A stretch of 64,000 nucleotides of DNA from Morinoia aosen (taxonomy: Eukaryota; Arthropoda; Malacostraca; Amphipoda; Talitridae): positions 806,001 through 870,000 of the forward strand of contig CM059580.1 of NCBI GenBank assembly GCA_030386875.1, given 5' to 3'. Below, in pieces: positions 13,601-21,897 of the stretch (positions are counted from its first letter, which is position 1; the number at the start of each line of letters is the position of its first letter). A program made the translations under genes and the position numbers. The notes under the pieces are model-generated. The model saw nothing but the letters and a program-made list of their open reading frames with translations, ran no database searches and had not been told where the DNA came from.

Positions 13601-16600
13601 CCTTTAGAGCTGTAGCTCTGTAGCGCTAGCTGTAAGAGCTATAATTCTAGCTCCCCAGCGCCAGCTCTGAAATTTTACACTGTACAATGTGAGGACATTC
13701 GAAGTCTACACCGTATAGCACCACAACATTGGGCAGGTCGGGCTGGCGAGACAACAGCAGAGCGAGGCAGCGCCCCAGCCTGACGTGGCCTACGACACCC
13801 TCGCCAGCCTCAACAGGGAGGCGCTGTCCAAAATACTCAACAAGGTGAGGACGTTCAACTTACAAACATAGCAGGGTGTCCGAAATAATCTATCAATTGA
13901 TCGATGTGTGTATACATGATACCGGTGGAACGCAGCAGCCCAATTTTGAAGTATGGTTCCTTTATCATAAATACATATATCGGTCTGTGGGTGTATATAT
14001 GATACCAGAACCATGCAACAGTTTAATTCTGATATATGGTTCCTGTATCTTGTATACATACATCGATCAGTGAATACATTTTTTGTGGACACTCTGTATG
14101 GGCACGGCATGTATTTTTCATTGCAGTAATATTATTTAAATCAGGTAAGAAATGCTCTTTTTTCGGTTTTGACTCTGATTGTTTGCGTTCGGGTTGTCAC
14201 CGTGGCCGAGTGGTTACGAGCGCGCCCTTCACGGGAAGGTGTCGGCAGTTTGAACCCCGGCGGTACCGCCCGGTGATTCTCCCCGTTGGGAAAAGGTAGA
14301 ACTCAGCCACAGTTCCCCATTCCACCCAGGTGCCGAAAATGGGTGCCGGCTTCACCGGGGGTAACCGTCATGGCGTCCTAGTGTTAGTTATGAGACATTT
14401 GATGTACCAATGTACAAGATGATGTGTGTCGGGCTTGATTGGAATAAAACATCCTTTCACTGTCACAAAGCATACACTCTACGCTCATAACTGTGGTCGA
14501 TGCATTAATAAACATGTGTTGGGCAGGTGTGCAGCGAGAACATCGTACCTCCGGCATCGTACTCGGCGGTTGCCAAGGCGACGCGCAGCTGGCAACACAT
14601 AGGCCTGCTCAGCGAGAGGCCGCCAGTGCGCTCCGGGCACCGGGTGAGTGAGGGCGTGCGGTGCTGCTGCACTGAGGATATTGACACTCCCACTGAGGAT
14701 ATTAATTTCAACCAACATTCCCTGTATAGAAATTCATTCATTGGAAATACTTCTGGTGAACAGATATTTACTCCTGGTACCGAAGAACTAAAATTCCCTC
14801 CTTTATTGTTTCTCCCGAACCGTTCCATTAGAAGTCTACTATTTATATGTGCAATTTACTGAGCCAGCGGCTCCTCTGGTGGTACAGAAAACGGAGCAGG
14901 CGAGCGAGAGGGCAGAGGGAGACTATATTAATATTAATTTGACACTTTACCCATCATAACCAACAAACCACGGTACGGGCAGATAACGTGCGTATCCCTG
15001 GTACGGGCAGATAACGTGCGTATCCCTGGTACGGGCAGATAACGTGCGTATCCCTGGTACGGGCTGATAACGGGCGTATCGCTGATACGGGCTGATAACG
15101 GGCGTATCGCTGATACGGGCTGTACACTAGATTTAGACAGTTACCGCGCGTGGTTCAGACCGTCACCTTGCCGGCAGGTGTACCATGAGGGCACGGCACA
15201 AGGGCAGGCCGTCACGGTCCTCATCACACCAGAGACGTCCCTCGAGCCCCTCTCTCTGCTGGCCCTCGCGCCCCTCGCTGTGCTCAAGGAGGGCCGGGTT
15301 GGAGGTGAGGGCAATAACGTATATATTATAAGTTTCACCCTCCCTCCCCACTACTGAGATGTTCACAGAGAGGAAAGATGCAGGCACCATTTAGTATGGA
15401 GTCAAAGGAACGCGGAATCTATGCACTAAGGGTGTTCCCGCACCGGGTCCCATGCGCGTAGAAACAGTAAGTTGAGAAAAAAGTTGAGAAACAAGATAAA
15501 AATTGAAGAAGAAATTAGTAGGTGAGGAGAACCAGGACAGCAGTCAACCGAAAAAAAATGGTCTGAAACCAACCAAGAACGTTTAATTCCAACAAAAAGA
15601 ATGCTTACTTAACTCCAGCTTGGGACCTCACAATGTCCCCCTGGGAGTGCAAATCCACTCCAAATTGATGGATTTTGTGTCCATGGAAAATGTTGTTCTT
15701 GTTGTGCTGCGACATTATTGTGTCCCACTCCACACTCCCCCCACTCCACACTCCCCCCACTCCACACTCCCCCTACTCCCCCAGGCACGGTGTGGGTGCT
15801 GCCGCGGGTGCGGCTGTGGGGTGTGGCACAGTATGCGGGTGTCCACACGCCCCCGCAGCCTCGTACCTCCGCCACCAGCCACCGTACCTCCGCCACCTGG
15901 CACAGAACGGCCGCCCTCATCCTCCTGCAGCTGGTGGTGGCCTTCAAACAGCTCCAGGTGAGCGTCTCGTGTGTTTGTTGTTCTTATTGAGTTGGTCTTG
16001 GTCTTCCTTTATATACGCTATAAAATCTTGCGTTGTTTGTTGTATTGCTTGTGGAGTTGGTTAATTACGTACCCGTTGTCTTCAAACAACCCAGGTCAGC
16101 TTCCTCTATATATCTAAAATCTATCGTTATTCGTTATGGGTTATTGAGTAGGTTATTTAAGTGCCTGTTGCGATGCAAGGGGATAGCGTCGCATAAAATA
16201 AGTCCCGGGTTCGAGACCCCGTACCCGCGCGGTGCATTTTATGGAGCGGGCAGCTCCTCTGGCGATGTGCAGCACGGAGAAGCTTACAAGGGAGACCACA
16301 TCACCTGAGCTTGCATCTCACGCGACCTCAATAAGTCAACACCGCAAAAACCATTGCATCAAACATTAAATATTCATTGGTGCTGTAGTGAAGTGGCGCC
16401 ACGAATACAAATAAAGAGAAATGGCACATATTCCGAGAGACTTCCGAGCTTTCACCGAGCGTTTGACGGAGAAAAAGCAAAATAGATACAACTCCTGTCA
16501 AAATAGTTTCCCCGCAAGGGAAAGCTTTTAACAGGAATATGCAGTAAAATAAACAACCTTGATCAAGGAGGCCTGCGTTTCTTCATCGGGGAAAATTTCA

Positions 16601-19600
16601 GCCAAGTTTCAATTTGCAAAATAAGCAACACCACCACAGCTGACAGCAACACTTCTGTGTTCATTACATTGCCGCAGTCGAGTTGAAATCCAGCTTTTCA
16701 TCGCACGAGCGCGTTAGCTCAACGCTGAGTCAGCAAAGCAGAGAAGCGATCCAGCCAACCTGGGTTGCCTGTGCGTGACTGCGGCGGTCCAACCGACACG
16801 CCATGTTCATATATATATAATTATAATATATATAATTGATCCGTCTCGGATGTAATTGTCTATGTATAATTGATATGCGTTTCCAATAGGTCGATTCTTA
16901 GGAAATCTCACGCGTTGAAAAAAAGAACCAACGTAAAAATAACCATTTCCATATTTTTTTGTAACAATCCGTGACGTTCGCAAAAAAAAAACAATAAAAA
17001 TTTTCATTTGTACGTTAGTTCTCTTTTTAAGCATAATTGCTATAGTACGTATACAAGACAATTGATACATACTGTATATGCAATTTTACCCCGGCAGGCG
17101 CGGGGTATAGAAGACGCGAGTTTGGACCTGCTGCTGCTGGCGGACACTTCTAGCGGGAACGACGCCCATATGGCAACACCGCGCCTCATCGTCAACGTCC
17201 CCCCCTCGTCTTGCCCCTTCCCCCTCCCCACCTCCCCAGCCCCCCTCTGCCAGGTGAGAAGGGGTTTAAGGAAGCTTTATTCCAACCAATCAAGCCCGAC
17301 ACACACCACCTCGTACACTGGTATATCAAATGCCTCATAACTAACACCAGGACGCCATGACGGTTGGTATATCAAATGCCTCATAACTAACACCAGGACG
17401 CCATGACGGTTACCCCCGGTCAAGCCGGTACCCATTTCCGACACCTGGGTAGAGTGGGCAATTGTGGCTGAGTTCTCCCTTTTCCCAACGGGGAGAAAAA
17501 CCGGGCGGCACTGCCGGGATTCGAACTGCCGACCCTTCCCGTGAAGGGCGCGCTCGCCACCACTCGGTCACGGGGACCACAAACTAGCCTCACACACACT
17601 GTGCTCAGGATGTGCATGTTCACAATGCGCTCGTAGTGCAATACATCGCCCAATGTTGTTATAGTTGATGCAAGTGAAGAGGAATTAACGTACGTAGATC
17701 ATATATAATTATATATTACTGCGATACATATAAGTATTATCAAAACGATATATGCATATGTATATATCACGACTACAATATTAAATCGCAGACCGAACTA
17801 GCTTTATGATTTGTTTAAGAAAGCAACTACTTACATGTACACAGTAATTGTGGTTAAATCAAGCAAATTATATGTAAAGAAGGCGAATTTTACATACACA
17901 TGTGTGTGTGTGTGTGTGTGTGTGCGCGTAAAATGACTGGATACTACGGAACATAGGAACTGGAGGATCAATGCATAAGGAGTGTACACAAACAAGAAAC
18001 ACAGCAAGTAGCGTCCGCTTGCTGTGTATATTAAGTAAAGTAAATAACCTCAGCTTGTGAACATCATTTGAATTAAAGCAAATAACCTGTGCATATAAAC
18101 TAAATAAAAGTAAATAACGCAACTAAAGCGAGTAAATAACCCGTGCATATAAATTAAATAACCGTAAACAACACAAAGTAAAGGAAGTAAACACGGGCAG
18201 GTGGTGGCAGAGGCGTGCGTGGTGCTGCTGGGCGGCGATATGTCTACGGGCATCGCCGCCCACCTCCCGGCGCCCTTCCACGTCGCCCTCAGCGCCCTCC
18301 AGCAGGAGCGGGCTGGCTCCCTCACCCAGGTGAGTCATCTGGTCTTTAATTTATCTAATTTTATTTTTTATTTATTGATGGTGTCTTGTTCTAGTCAAAC
18401 GTCTTTTTTAATTAACTTAGCATGTATACGTCAATATAGAAGTAACTTCTATTACTGAACTTATTTCGAGTCAAACGTCTTCTTTACTCAACTTAGCGTG
18501 CCGTCAATATTGTCAATATACGTCAATATAGAAGTAACTTCTATTACTGAACTTATTTCGAGTCAAATCTCAAATTCTGCCACAAAAAAGCTTTGCTTTG
18601 TCATAGACTCCAGTCCCTTTTTTCTTGAAATAGGCTTTAGTTTTCTTTCTAATAAGAATACCAGATACCTGCACTCATAAACAACAAACATCCAACAATT
18701 AGCACCTCATTAAACACTAAATAACTACATTTCCAAATAACTGCTACTTCAAATATAGTCTATCCCAACCCAGCTAACTTCCAGGGGAACCTTCTGCTCA
18801 TTTCTGACTCCTGATATATTAAATTGAAGTGAAAGTGCGCAAAGATTGTGTGGCGAGTCGTGAGGGTAAAGTGACCTGCCCTCTGACACAGCAGTTCTGC
18901 TGGGCTCCTATTGGCTGGATAAAGCAGCAGCTCAGCCAATAGAAGCCCAGCTCGCGCTGGTTTACCCGTGCCACGTGACGCCATTCACTCTACACACATT
19001 CATCAGCCGGAGATACTCCATTGAAACGTTTATTCTAAACCAATTCTAGAAGTAGGAGTTGAAGAAAAATGTTCACTAACACCTAATGATATTATTTTAG
19101 AGTTGAAGAAATACGTTTACAATCGTCTAAACATTTGATTTAGAGTTGAAGAAAAATGGTTTAGAGTTGGAGAGACCTCAACTCTATAAGACTATATATC
19201 GCATGATTTAGTTAATTATTTATATCTTTTACAGGCCCAGTGCCTGCTGGAAGCGTTCGTTTTCGGCCCCCAACCAACAGAAGTGAACACAGACGTGACC
19301 TCAATACAAAAGTGGCTCGACGAAGAAAGGGCATCGCTTCTGAAGACTTTACTCTCCCCCTGCGGCCAGGGTTCCAACAATATCGAGAGGGCCCAGGGTT
19401 CCAACAATGTGGCGCCTGCAACTCACCCGCGTACAGCAAGTTCTCCTAAAGACGGGAAGTGTTGTGATGACGAGGAGTTGTGTGACGTTGTCTGGTTGCA
19501 AAATGCGCACGGGGAGAAGGTCAAAAGATGCGTCACGGTTGAAGATAAGCTCAAGCTTATGTACCTGGTGCGTTCTAACGCTAGGGGCGTTGCTCAGACT

Positions 19601-19618
19601 CTCGCATCCATTAGTTAG
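3752..19618 (+). CDS. PEAK/pragmin-family pseudokinase gene (13 exons, 5' end outside window)
   Basis: Coding exons: 3752-4633, 5078-5336, 6384-7445, 8006-8106, 9376-9813, 10745-12412, 13737-13844, 14527-14643, 15178-15304, 15785-15957, 17098-17253, 18201-18329, 19235-19618. All have AG/GT borders and matching phases, giving about 1,870 residues. PEAK1 and PRAG1 are catalytically dead scaffolds in tyrosine-kinase and cytoskeletal signalling. The last six exons follow their order: a beta3-like QAVTVLITPE without lysine, VWVLPRVRLWG, an alphaE-like LILLQLVVAFKQL, a degraded catalytic loop GIEDASLDLLLL, PRLIV where the DFG region should be, then the tail LLEAFVFGPQ and IQKWLDEERASLL. The N-terminal 1,500 residues are low-complexity, with Pro-rich stretches (RPKPPPPPRK, PPRPPLSK) and candidate phosphotyrosines (NEYESIP, DYETID). 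The first exon starts at an acceptor, so the start codon lies upstream. Family is from remembered similarity; exon structure is seen directly. Confidence 0.82.
4634..5077 (+). other. Intron with short dispersed repeats
   Basis: GTGAGT donor to TCTATAG acceptor. It holds three copies of a CCAAAATGTGTTGC-type word (about 4655-4755) and an irregular patch of ACCTAATGGG/TTATCACCTG words at 4860-4995. Confidence 0.7.
5078..5336 (+). CDS. Pseudokinase exon 2 (VVPAP repeats)
   Basis: Starts phase 0 after TCTATAG and ends phase 1 at CCGAGG|GTAATT. It encodes DTKLERRSSSTGIQ, then nine VVPAP-like pentads from 15-bp units, then SPLKRQSCPHILGFNSE. The split Gly codon is completed by the next exon. Confidence 0.78.
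5387..6097. mobile_element. Pogo/Tigger-like MITE in intron
   Basis: The termini are inverted: ACAGTCATACCTC at about 5389 is matched by GAGGTATGACTGT ending at about 6096, followed inward by CTTACGAAA/TTTCATAAG. Several ACGAAA and TTCGTAA words lie just inside both ends. CAGTCATACCTC resembles the CAGGCATACCTC terminus of Tigger elements, from which I infer pogo affinity. No transposase is present. It occupies most of the intron 5337-6383. Confidence 0.65.
6384..7445 (+). CDS. Pseudokinase exon 3 (Pro-rich, PTGMVSA repeats)
   Basis: Acceptor TTTTTTTGAAAG, phase 1 in; donor TTGG|GTGAGT, phase 1 out; 354 codons. It begins with an SH3-ligand-like RPKPPPPPRKASLEH. Ser/Thr/Pro-rich disordered sequence follows, with a second Pro run GNPPPPPASPSRR. 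Ten or so 7-residue repeats (APTGMVS/APTGMIS, 21-bp units at 7155-7325) come next, then IPPRDSTYANLG. The ATG at 6347 that opens the frame is intronic: the splice acceptor and the phase match to exon 2 decide the start. Confidence 0.82.
7446..8005 (+). other. Intron
   Basis: Donor GTGAGT, acceptor CATTCCCCCAAG. I see nothing further in it. Confidence 0.6.
8006..8106 (+). CDS. Pseudokinase exon 4
   Basis: Phase 1 in, phase 0 out (AAG|GTACCA). It encodes DVRAPFTPRKPERTSS, then IGEEDTKK and a Pro motif APPRPPLSK. Joined to exon 3 it reads YANLGDVRAPF with no break. Other frames here are open but do not match the flanking phases. Confidence 0.75.
8107..9375 (+). other. Intron with AT microsatellite and two tandem patches
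   Basis: 8116-8220 is AT-rich (TATATA, CATATA) simple DNA. 9010-9108 holds four and a half units of a 22-bp repeat (GGTTATGGCTGTGGTGTAAG core). 9165-9365 holds about three diverged units of 60-65 bp built from TTCGTT and TTTATAAATT words. 8480-8640 scatters GGTTACC/GGATGTTAC-like words. Confidence 0.7.
9376..9813 (+). CDS. Pseudokinase exon 5 (His/Asn-rich, YESIP)
   Basis: Acceptor TTTCCTTTACAG, donor GAG|GTACGA, phase 0 at both ends, 146 codons. It encodes SRDHLPPHKRVPPGMPRRPH, a Ser/Pro segment, a long His/Asn-rich low-complexity stretch (HNHHTDNLHNHN), a Gly run and a closing NEYESIPCSLDE. The tyrosine in an acidic context is a plausible phosphorylation site (inference). Confidence 0.8.
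9814..10744 (+). other. Intron
   Basis: AT-rich. At 10095-10225 the word ATATGGTTTAATAT and relatives recur. No gene recognised. Antisense open frames across 10646-11134 are shadows of the next exon. Confidence 0.6.
10745..12412 (+). CDS. Pseudokinase exon 6 (Cys-rich block, Ser/Lys-rich)
   Basis: The largest exon, about 556 codons, phase 0 in and out (TCTAAG|GTGACA). The acceptor is either CACTGCTAG (exon from 10745), which I prefer for its pyrimidine tract, or CAAGAG (from 10757); both keep frame. Content in order: EEDYENGTHS; a Cys-rich block at 11108-11265 with 11 cysteines in about 52 residues (CPEC, CCTACCAVC, CNVC), possibly metal-binding; DYETID; an acidic run and KKINQMKLNRFNRRKYRD basic stretch; Ser-rich SSSGYSSRSS; then basic Pro/Lys-rich sequence with KRAPPKTPF. 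I know no domain that matches the Cys block. Confidence 0.82.
12495..12744 (+). mobile_element. TTAA-flanked MITE, copy 1
   Basis: TTAA at both ends, with weak inverted termini (CACGCTAACCGCC and GGCGGTTTACGC). The interior TTTTCATAATGCTGCT, CAGCAGTC and GACTCTAAATTTGAG words are shared with copies at 12808, 21270 and 37942. TTAA duplication suggests the piggyBac superfamily (inference). Confidence 0.7.
12808..13035 (+). mobile_element. TTAA-flanked MITE, copy 2 (best preserved)
   Basis: Terminal inverted repeats TTAACACGTTAAGTGC and, read inward from the right, TTAACACGTCAAGTGC. TTAA lies at 12808-12811 and 13032-13035. It carries the internal GACCCACCGGTGGTC palindrome. 228 bp, no coding capacity. 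Confidence 0.8.
13345..13607. mobile_element. Foldback MITE in intron
   Basis: CTAAAGGCCTGTTTACAC at 13345 is matched by its reverse complement ending at 13607. The arms stay almost complementary for about 115 bp and include CAAGCCCCGCCCACTTG and GCTCAATGACAGTGCG. The whole 263 bp can form one hairpin. Superfamily is unclear; a TWA-type flank would fit PIF/Harbinger. Confidence 0.8.
13610..13670. repeat. AGCT word patch
   Basis: About eight AGCT tetramers in roughly 60 bp, irregularly spaced (GAGCTGTAGCTCTG and onward). Scattered-word simple DNA in the intron 12413-13736. Confidence 0.6.
13737..13844 (+). CDS. Pseudokinase exon 7
   Basis: After ATTGGGCAG, phase 0; 36 codons; donor AAG|GTGAGG. 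Encodes VGLARQQQSEAAPQPDVAYD then TLASLNREALSKILNK, a predicted helix before the kinase-like fold, where PEAK proteins carry their flanking dimerisation helices (inference). Confidence 0.8.
14193..14455 (+). mobile_element. tRNA-derived SINE family A, copy 1
   Basis: The head resembles a Ser/Leu-type tRNA: A box GTGGCCGAGTGG, B box near AGTTTGAACCCC. The body includes CTCCCCGTTGGGAAAAGG, ACTCAGCCACA and GGTAACCGTCATGGCGTCCT, and it ends with GGCTTGATTGGAATAAA. The family recurs at 17276, 20157 and 23843, all in reverse orientation. Confidence 0.82.
14527..14643 (+). CDS. Pseudokinase exon 8
   Basis: After GTTGGGCAG, phase 0; 39 codons; donor CGG|GTGAGT. Encodes VCSENIVPPASYSAVAKATR then SWQHIGLLSERPPVRSGHR, in the region of the kinase N-lobe. 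No glycine-rich loop is visible. Confidence 0.8.
14862..14925 (+). mobile_element. SINE family B fragment
   Basis: GCGGCTCCTCTGGTGGTACA followed by GAAAACGG matches the middle of the elements at 32880 and 36955 (read in reverse). Only this internal part is present. Confidence 0.6.
14972..15122 (+). repeat. 28-bp minisatellite in intron
   Basis: Just over five units of 28 bp with core GTACGGGCAGATAACG changing to ATACGGGCTGATAACG. The GTATCCCTG(G/A)TACGGG word recalls the arrays at 34363 and 38318. Confidence 0.85.
15178..15304 (+). CDS. Pseudokinase exon 9 (beta3-like strand without Lys)
   Basis: After TTGCCGGCAG, phase 0 in; phase 1 out (GGAG|GTGAGG). Encodes VYHEGTAQGQAVTVLITPET then SLEPLSLLALAPLAVLKEGR. 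QAVTVLI sits where a VAIK strand would be, with no lysine, so ATP contact through the usual residue is not expected. Confidence 0.78.
15340..15650 (+). mobile_element. Dispersed repeat family C, copy 1
   Basis: Shares ordered words with 21641, 38705 and 53330: CACCATTTAGTATGGAGT, CGGAATCTATGCAC, GAACCAGGACAGCAG, and the end GGGACCTCACAATGTCCCC. About 300 bp, no coding capacity, same orientation in all four copies. Class unknown. Confidence 0.7.
15718..15784 (+). repeat. Pyrimidine-rich short tandem repeat at acceptor
   Basis: Three units of CACTCCACACTCCCCCC (17 bp) run into the CTACTCCCCCAG acceptor of the next exon and serve as its polypyrimidine tract. Confidence 0.75.
15785..15957 (+). 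CDS. Pseudokinase exon 10 (hinge and alphaE-like helix)
   Basis: Acceptor CTCCCCCAG, phase 1 in; donor CAG|GTGAGC, phase 0 out. Encodes TVWVLPRVRLWGVAQYAG, an inserted Thr/Ser/His-rich loop, and AALILLQLVVAFKQLQ. The last matches the LLLLQLCxGLEHL helix that precedes the catalytic loop in PEAK-family proteins, which is the strongest family signal with the next exon. Confidence 0.82.
16160..16290 (+). mobile_element. SINE family B, diverged copy
   Basis: A B-box-like GGGTTCGAGACCCC followed by GCAGCTCCTCTGGCGATG has the same order as the full copies at 32880 and 36955. It sits in the intron 15958-17097. Confidence 0.55.
17098..17253 (+). CDS. Pseudokinase exon 11 (degenerate catalytic loop)
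   Basis: After CCCCGGCAG, phase 0; 52 codons; donor CAG|GTGAGA. Encodes ARGIEDASLDLLLLADTSSG, then PRLIVNVPPSSC and a Pro/Ser-rich end. ARGIEDASLDLLLL aligns with the HGxxHRDLxxENLLL loop: the His is lost, Arg reads Glu, and the Asn is Leu. PRLIV follows as in PEAK proteins, but no DFG or Mg-binding aspartate comes after it. Confidence 0.82.
17276..17581 (-). mobile_element. tRNA-derived SINE family A, copy 2
   Basis: The most complete copy. Read on the minus strand: tRNA-like head with CCGTGACCGAGTGGTGG and AGTTCGAATCCCGG, then the family body. A 46-bp segment near its 3' end is tandemly duplicated (starts at 17320 and 17366). Confidence 0.85.
17900..17926. repeat. (GT)n microsatellite
   Basis: About 12 GT dinucleotides, ending in GCGCG, within the intron 17254-18200. 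Confidence 0.9.
18018..18195. repeat. GTAAATAAC scattered-word patch
   Basis: GTAAATAAC, CAAATAACC and TAAATAACC words recur about six times at irregular spacing just upstream of the exon at 18201. Confidence 0.65.
18201..18329 (+). CDS. Pseudokinase exon 12 (C-lobe)
   Basis: After ACACGGGCAG, phase 0; 43 codons; donor CAG|GTGAGT. Encodes VVAEACVVLLGGDMSTGIAA then APFHVALSALQQERAGSLTQ. In PEAK proteins this position holds the C-lobe helices before the LLWGP motif. Confidence 0.8.
18385..18575. repeat. Two-copy tandem duplication in intron
   Basis: CGTCAATATAGAAGTAACTT with following TCTATTACTGAAC is present twice (about 18429 and 18517), and AGTCAAACGTCTT about twice. Unit about 80-90 bp. 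Confidence 0.75.
18850..18985. mobile_element. Short foldback element with CCAAT arms
   Basis: GCTGGGCTCCTATTGGCTG (18899-18917) is the inverse of 18933-18951 with one mismatch and a 15-bp loop. Weaker pairing continues outward (GGGTAAA and TTTACCC). Each arm holds an ATTGG/CCAAT pentamer. A MITE origin is inferred. Confidence 0.5.
19235..19618 (+). CDS. Pseudokinase terminal exon 13
   Basis: Acceptor ATATCTTTTACAG, phase 0; 127 codons to the TAG at 19616-19618. It opens AQCLLEAFVFGPQPTEVN, then IQKWLDEERASLLKTLL, a low-complexity insert with a repeated GQGSNN/AQGSNN, and DDEELCDVVWL followed by VEDKLKLMYLVRSNARGVAQ. The order LL..xFGP, then WL..ERA.LL, then a last helix with YL.....ARG matches the C-terminal helical tail of PEAK1/PRAG1. 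Confidence 0.82.
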   Translation, partial: AQCLLEAFVFGPQPTEVNTDVTSIQKWLDEERASLLKTLLSPCGQGSNNIERAQGSNNVAPATHPRTASSPKDGKCCDDEELCDVVWLQNAHGEKVKRCVTVEDKLKLMYLVRSNARGVAQTLASIS

Positions 19619-19860
19619 AGATCTAAAGCAATCAAATATGAAATTAATATGAAACTCAGCAACCATTTGTTTACACACAAAGACAATGTTACTCCTAAAT
19701 GAGAGAGATATATTGAGAGTAATTAGAAAAATATATACTCGTTTCGTCATTTTGAAGGCAGGTTTCTGTTTTTACGATACATGGACCGAATTTCTATAAT
19801 TAATTAAAATTTAGGCAAAATTAGTTTTAATTCACGAATTGAAGAATCAAATGATGCTCA

Positions 19861-19866
19861 AATAAA
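19861..19866 (+). terminator. Candidate polyadenylation signal of pseudokinase gene
   Basis: The first canonical AATAAA after the stop codon, 243 bp downstream. An ATTAAA lies earlier, at about 19803. No cleavage-site evidence is available. Confidence 0.45.
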
Positions 19867-20156
19867 GATACAATTTCTGTAATTACGTTCATATAAAACG
19901 AAAGATTTAGATAAGAAAGAAAATCGCGGTACACGTGAAACAAAAACCTCTTTTTAAATGGCGAAAAACATTTTGTCTGCAGATGAATATAAAATTCTCG
20001 TGAAATAGAAGCCCAACTTTCACACACGCCCTCTCAAAAAATGTCAGCGTTACAGCCGTCAGGCTCATTGTTCTATAGGAAATAAAATGAAAAGAATTAT
20101 ATTTCATTCCAGTCAAGTGGCCACAAGTAGTTGGGGGCACTTATATCCCCATCGGG

Positions 20157-20281
20157 GGTAACACCAGGACGCCATGACGGTTACCCCCGGTCAAGCCGGT
20201 ACCCATTTCCGACACCTGGGTAGGGTGGGCATGCAATTGTGGCTGAGTTCTCCCTTTTCCCAACGGGGAGAAACACCGAGC
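20157..20281 (-). mobile_element. tRNA-derived SINE family A fragment, copy 3
   Basis: Matches the body of copies 1 and 2 from the CAGGACGCCATGACGG block to CCAACGGGGAGAAACACCG. The tRNA head and the tail are missing. Confidence 0.8.
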
Positions 20282-21269
20282 CTTCAAGACAAGGTTTTGT
20301 ACGAACATATTTGGACCCAAATGGCAATCGTTTCTTTTTGTTTCGTCCAAATGGAAGAATTTTCTTCTTATTGCGTCGGTTGCGTTGCTCAACAAAATAC
20401 GCTCGCGTCACGACCGGACAACGCGTTAGAAAACCTTGAATTGAGAGGCAACAAGGCAAGTTTGGGGGCAAAGTAAATTAATTTCTTGATTATGGTAAGT
20501 CCCGAACTGCCCGTCGGTTGAAATCGTCGGTCATTCTGAGTTAATTTTCAATTTTCGCGCTCGGCAGCGACCTAAATACTAAATTCCCCCGCCATGTCGG
20601 TCGGTCGGGTGTTAGATCGCCATGTTCGTTTTCGTGTTCAGGCGCGCGCTCAAAATAATATTTTCATTCTTTGCTTTTCCAAAGCCCCATTTAAATTAAG
20701 TAAGTTTCTTTTGTAAATACATATTTCCCCGATGAAATACTCGCAAGTAGACAACATTTTCCCTCAACAACATTCGCCAGCATCACTATTTTCATCATCA
20801 TATGGTGTACATAAAGCTGCTTGTGTATATCACATATTCTTTATCAAGATGTAGCGAACTAACTAATATTTATATGTATATATAGAAATTTTATGTATAT
20901 TTAAGTATATGTGCTCAATTACAAAATCTATGTACAGTTATTGTAGTCCTTCACAGTCCTGTTATTGTAGCGAGTTAACTCTTCTTTTGTATTTTTTTGA
21001 ATGTTTCAAGGTGAGCAAACATTTCTGTGTTCTAACGCGCCCTAACTCAACCTAGGTTAGGTAAAGGAATAAATATATGTGTGTATATATAGAATGTCTG
21101 TCTCTGTGACGGTTGCATCATTTGTCTTATTTGTGGCTGATTTAGGACCTAAACACCGATAATAACATAGTGATAATAATGAGGCCTACTGTCGTAAACT
21201 ATATGAACCCTTATAGGCGAAATTTATTCCGCTGCCGACATCGGGCCGTGAAACTAAGTAGAATTAGCA
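20282..21269. other. Gene-free intergenic stretch
   Basis: No gene recognised. At 20500-20640 a short GC-richer patch repeats CGTCGGT and GTCGGTCGG. The rest is AT-rich. Confidence 0.5.
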
Positions 21270-21494
21270 TTACCACTTTGACCGCGACGTGCGCCACCGG
21301 TGGTACACGGAGGTAATTTTCATAACGCTGCTGACCTACCAGTAGTCGCAAACTCAATTCTAATAAATACTTAAAACTAAATGAAGACACGATCCAGTTC
21401 ATGTTTGGTATTTTCGAAATAGTTTACAGCAATTAACTTTAAATCTGAGTTTGGTGTTAAATTTAATATTTAGTTGCCGCAGTCAAAGTGTTAA
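21270..21494 (+). mobile_element. TTAA-flanked MITE, copy 3
   Basis: The left end reads TTACCACTTTGACCGCGACG and the right end is its near inverse, closing with TTAA at 21491-21494. The interior shares TTTTCATAACGCTGCTGACC and GATCCAGTTCATGTTTG with copies 1 and 2. One base of the left TTAA is mutated. Confidence 0.75.
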
Positions 21495-21640
21495 AGAACG
21501 TGCTACTTGCCGCCCTCGATGTGTTGATGTTGAATATCTGAGCTGTGCGCTTTTGTGTGTTGGTGACGTTTTATTCGTTCCTTCTGACATTTGATAGTCA
21601 AGACACGTGGGGACAAAATAGATTGGATGCTTGTTTAAGC

Positions 21641-21897
21641 CTCCCCGACCGGAACAAAGACGTTCCAGGGAGAGGAAGGAGGAAGGCACCATAGAGCACG
21701 GAGTTGAGGGAATGGAGAATCTATGCACAAGGTGCACCGAGATAATAACTTAAGAAATAAGTTCATAGGTTGAAGAAAAAGTAATTGGTGTTGAAGAACA
21801 GGACAGCAGTTAACCGGAAAAAGATGGTCCATTATATGACAAAAAGAACTATTCTATTCCAACGAAAGGAGCCTTGCTAACCTTTAGCTTCCACTAA
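21641..21897 (+). mobile_element. Dispersed repeat family C, copy 2
   Basis: Shares AGGAAGGCACCATAG, GAGAATCTATGCACAAGG, GAACAGGACAGCAGTTAACC and ATTCCAACGAAAGG with the copy at 15340. The terminal GGGACCTCACA block is lost or diverged. Confidence 0.7.
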
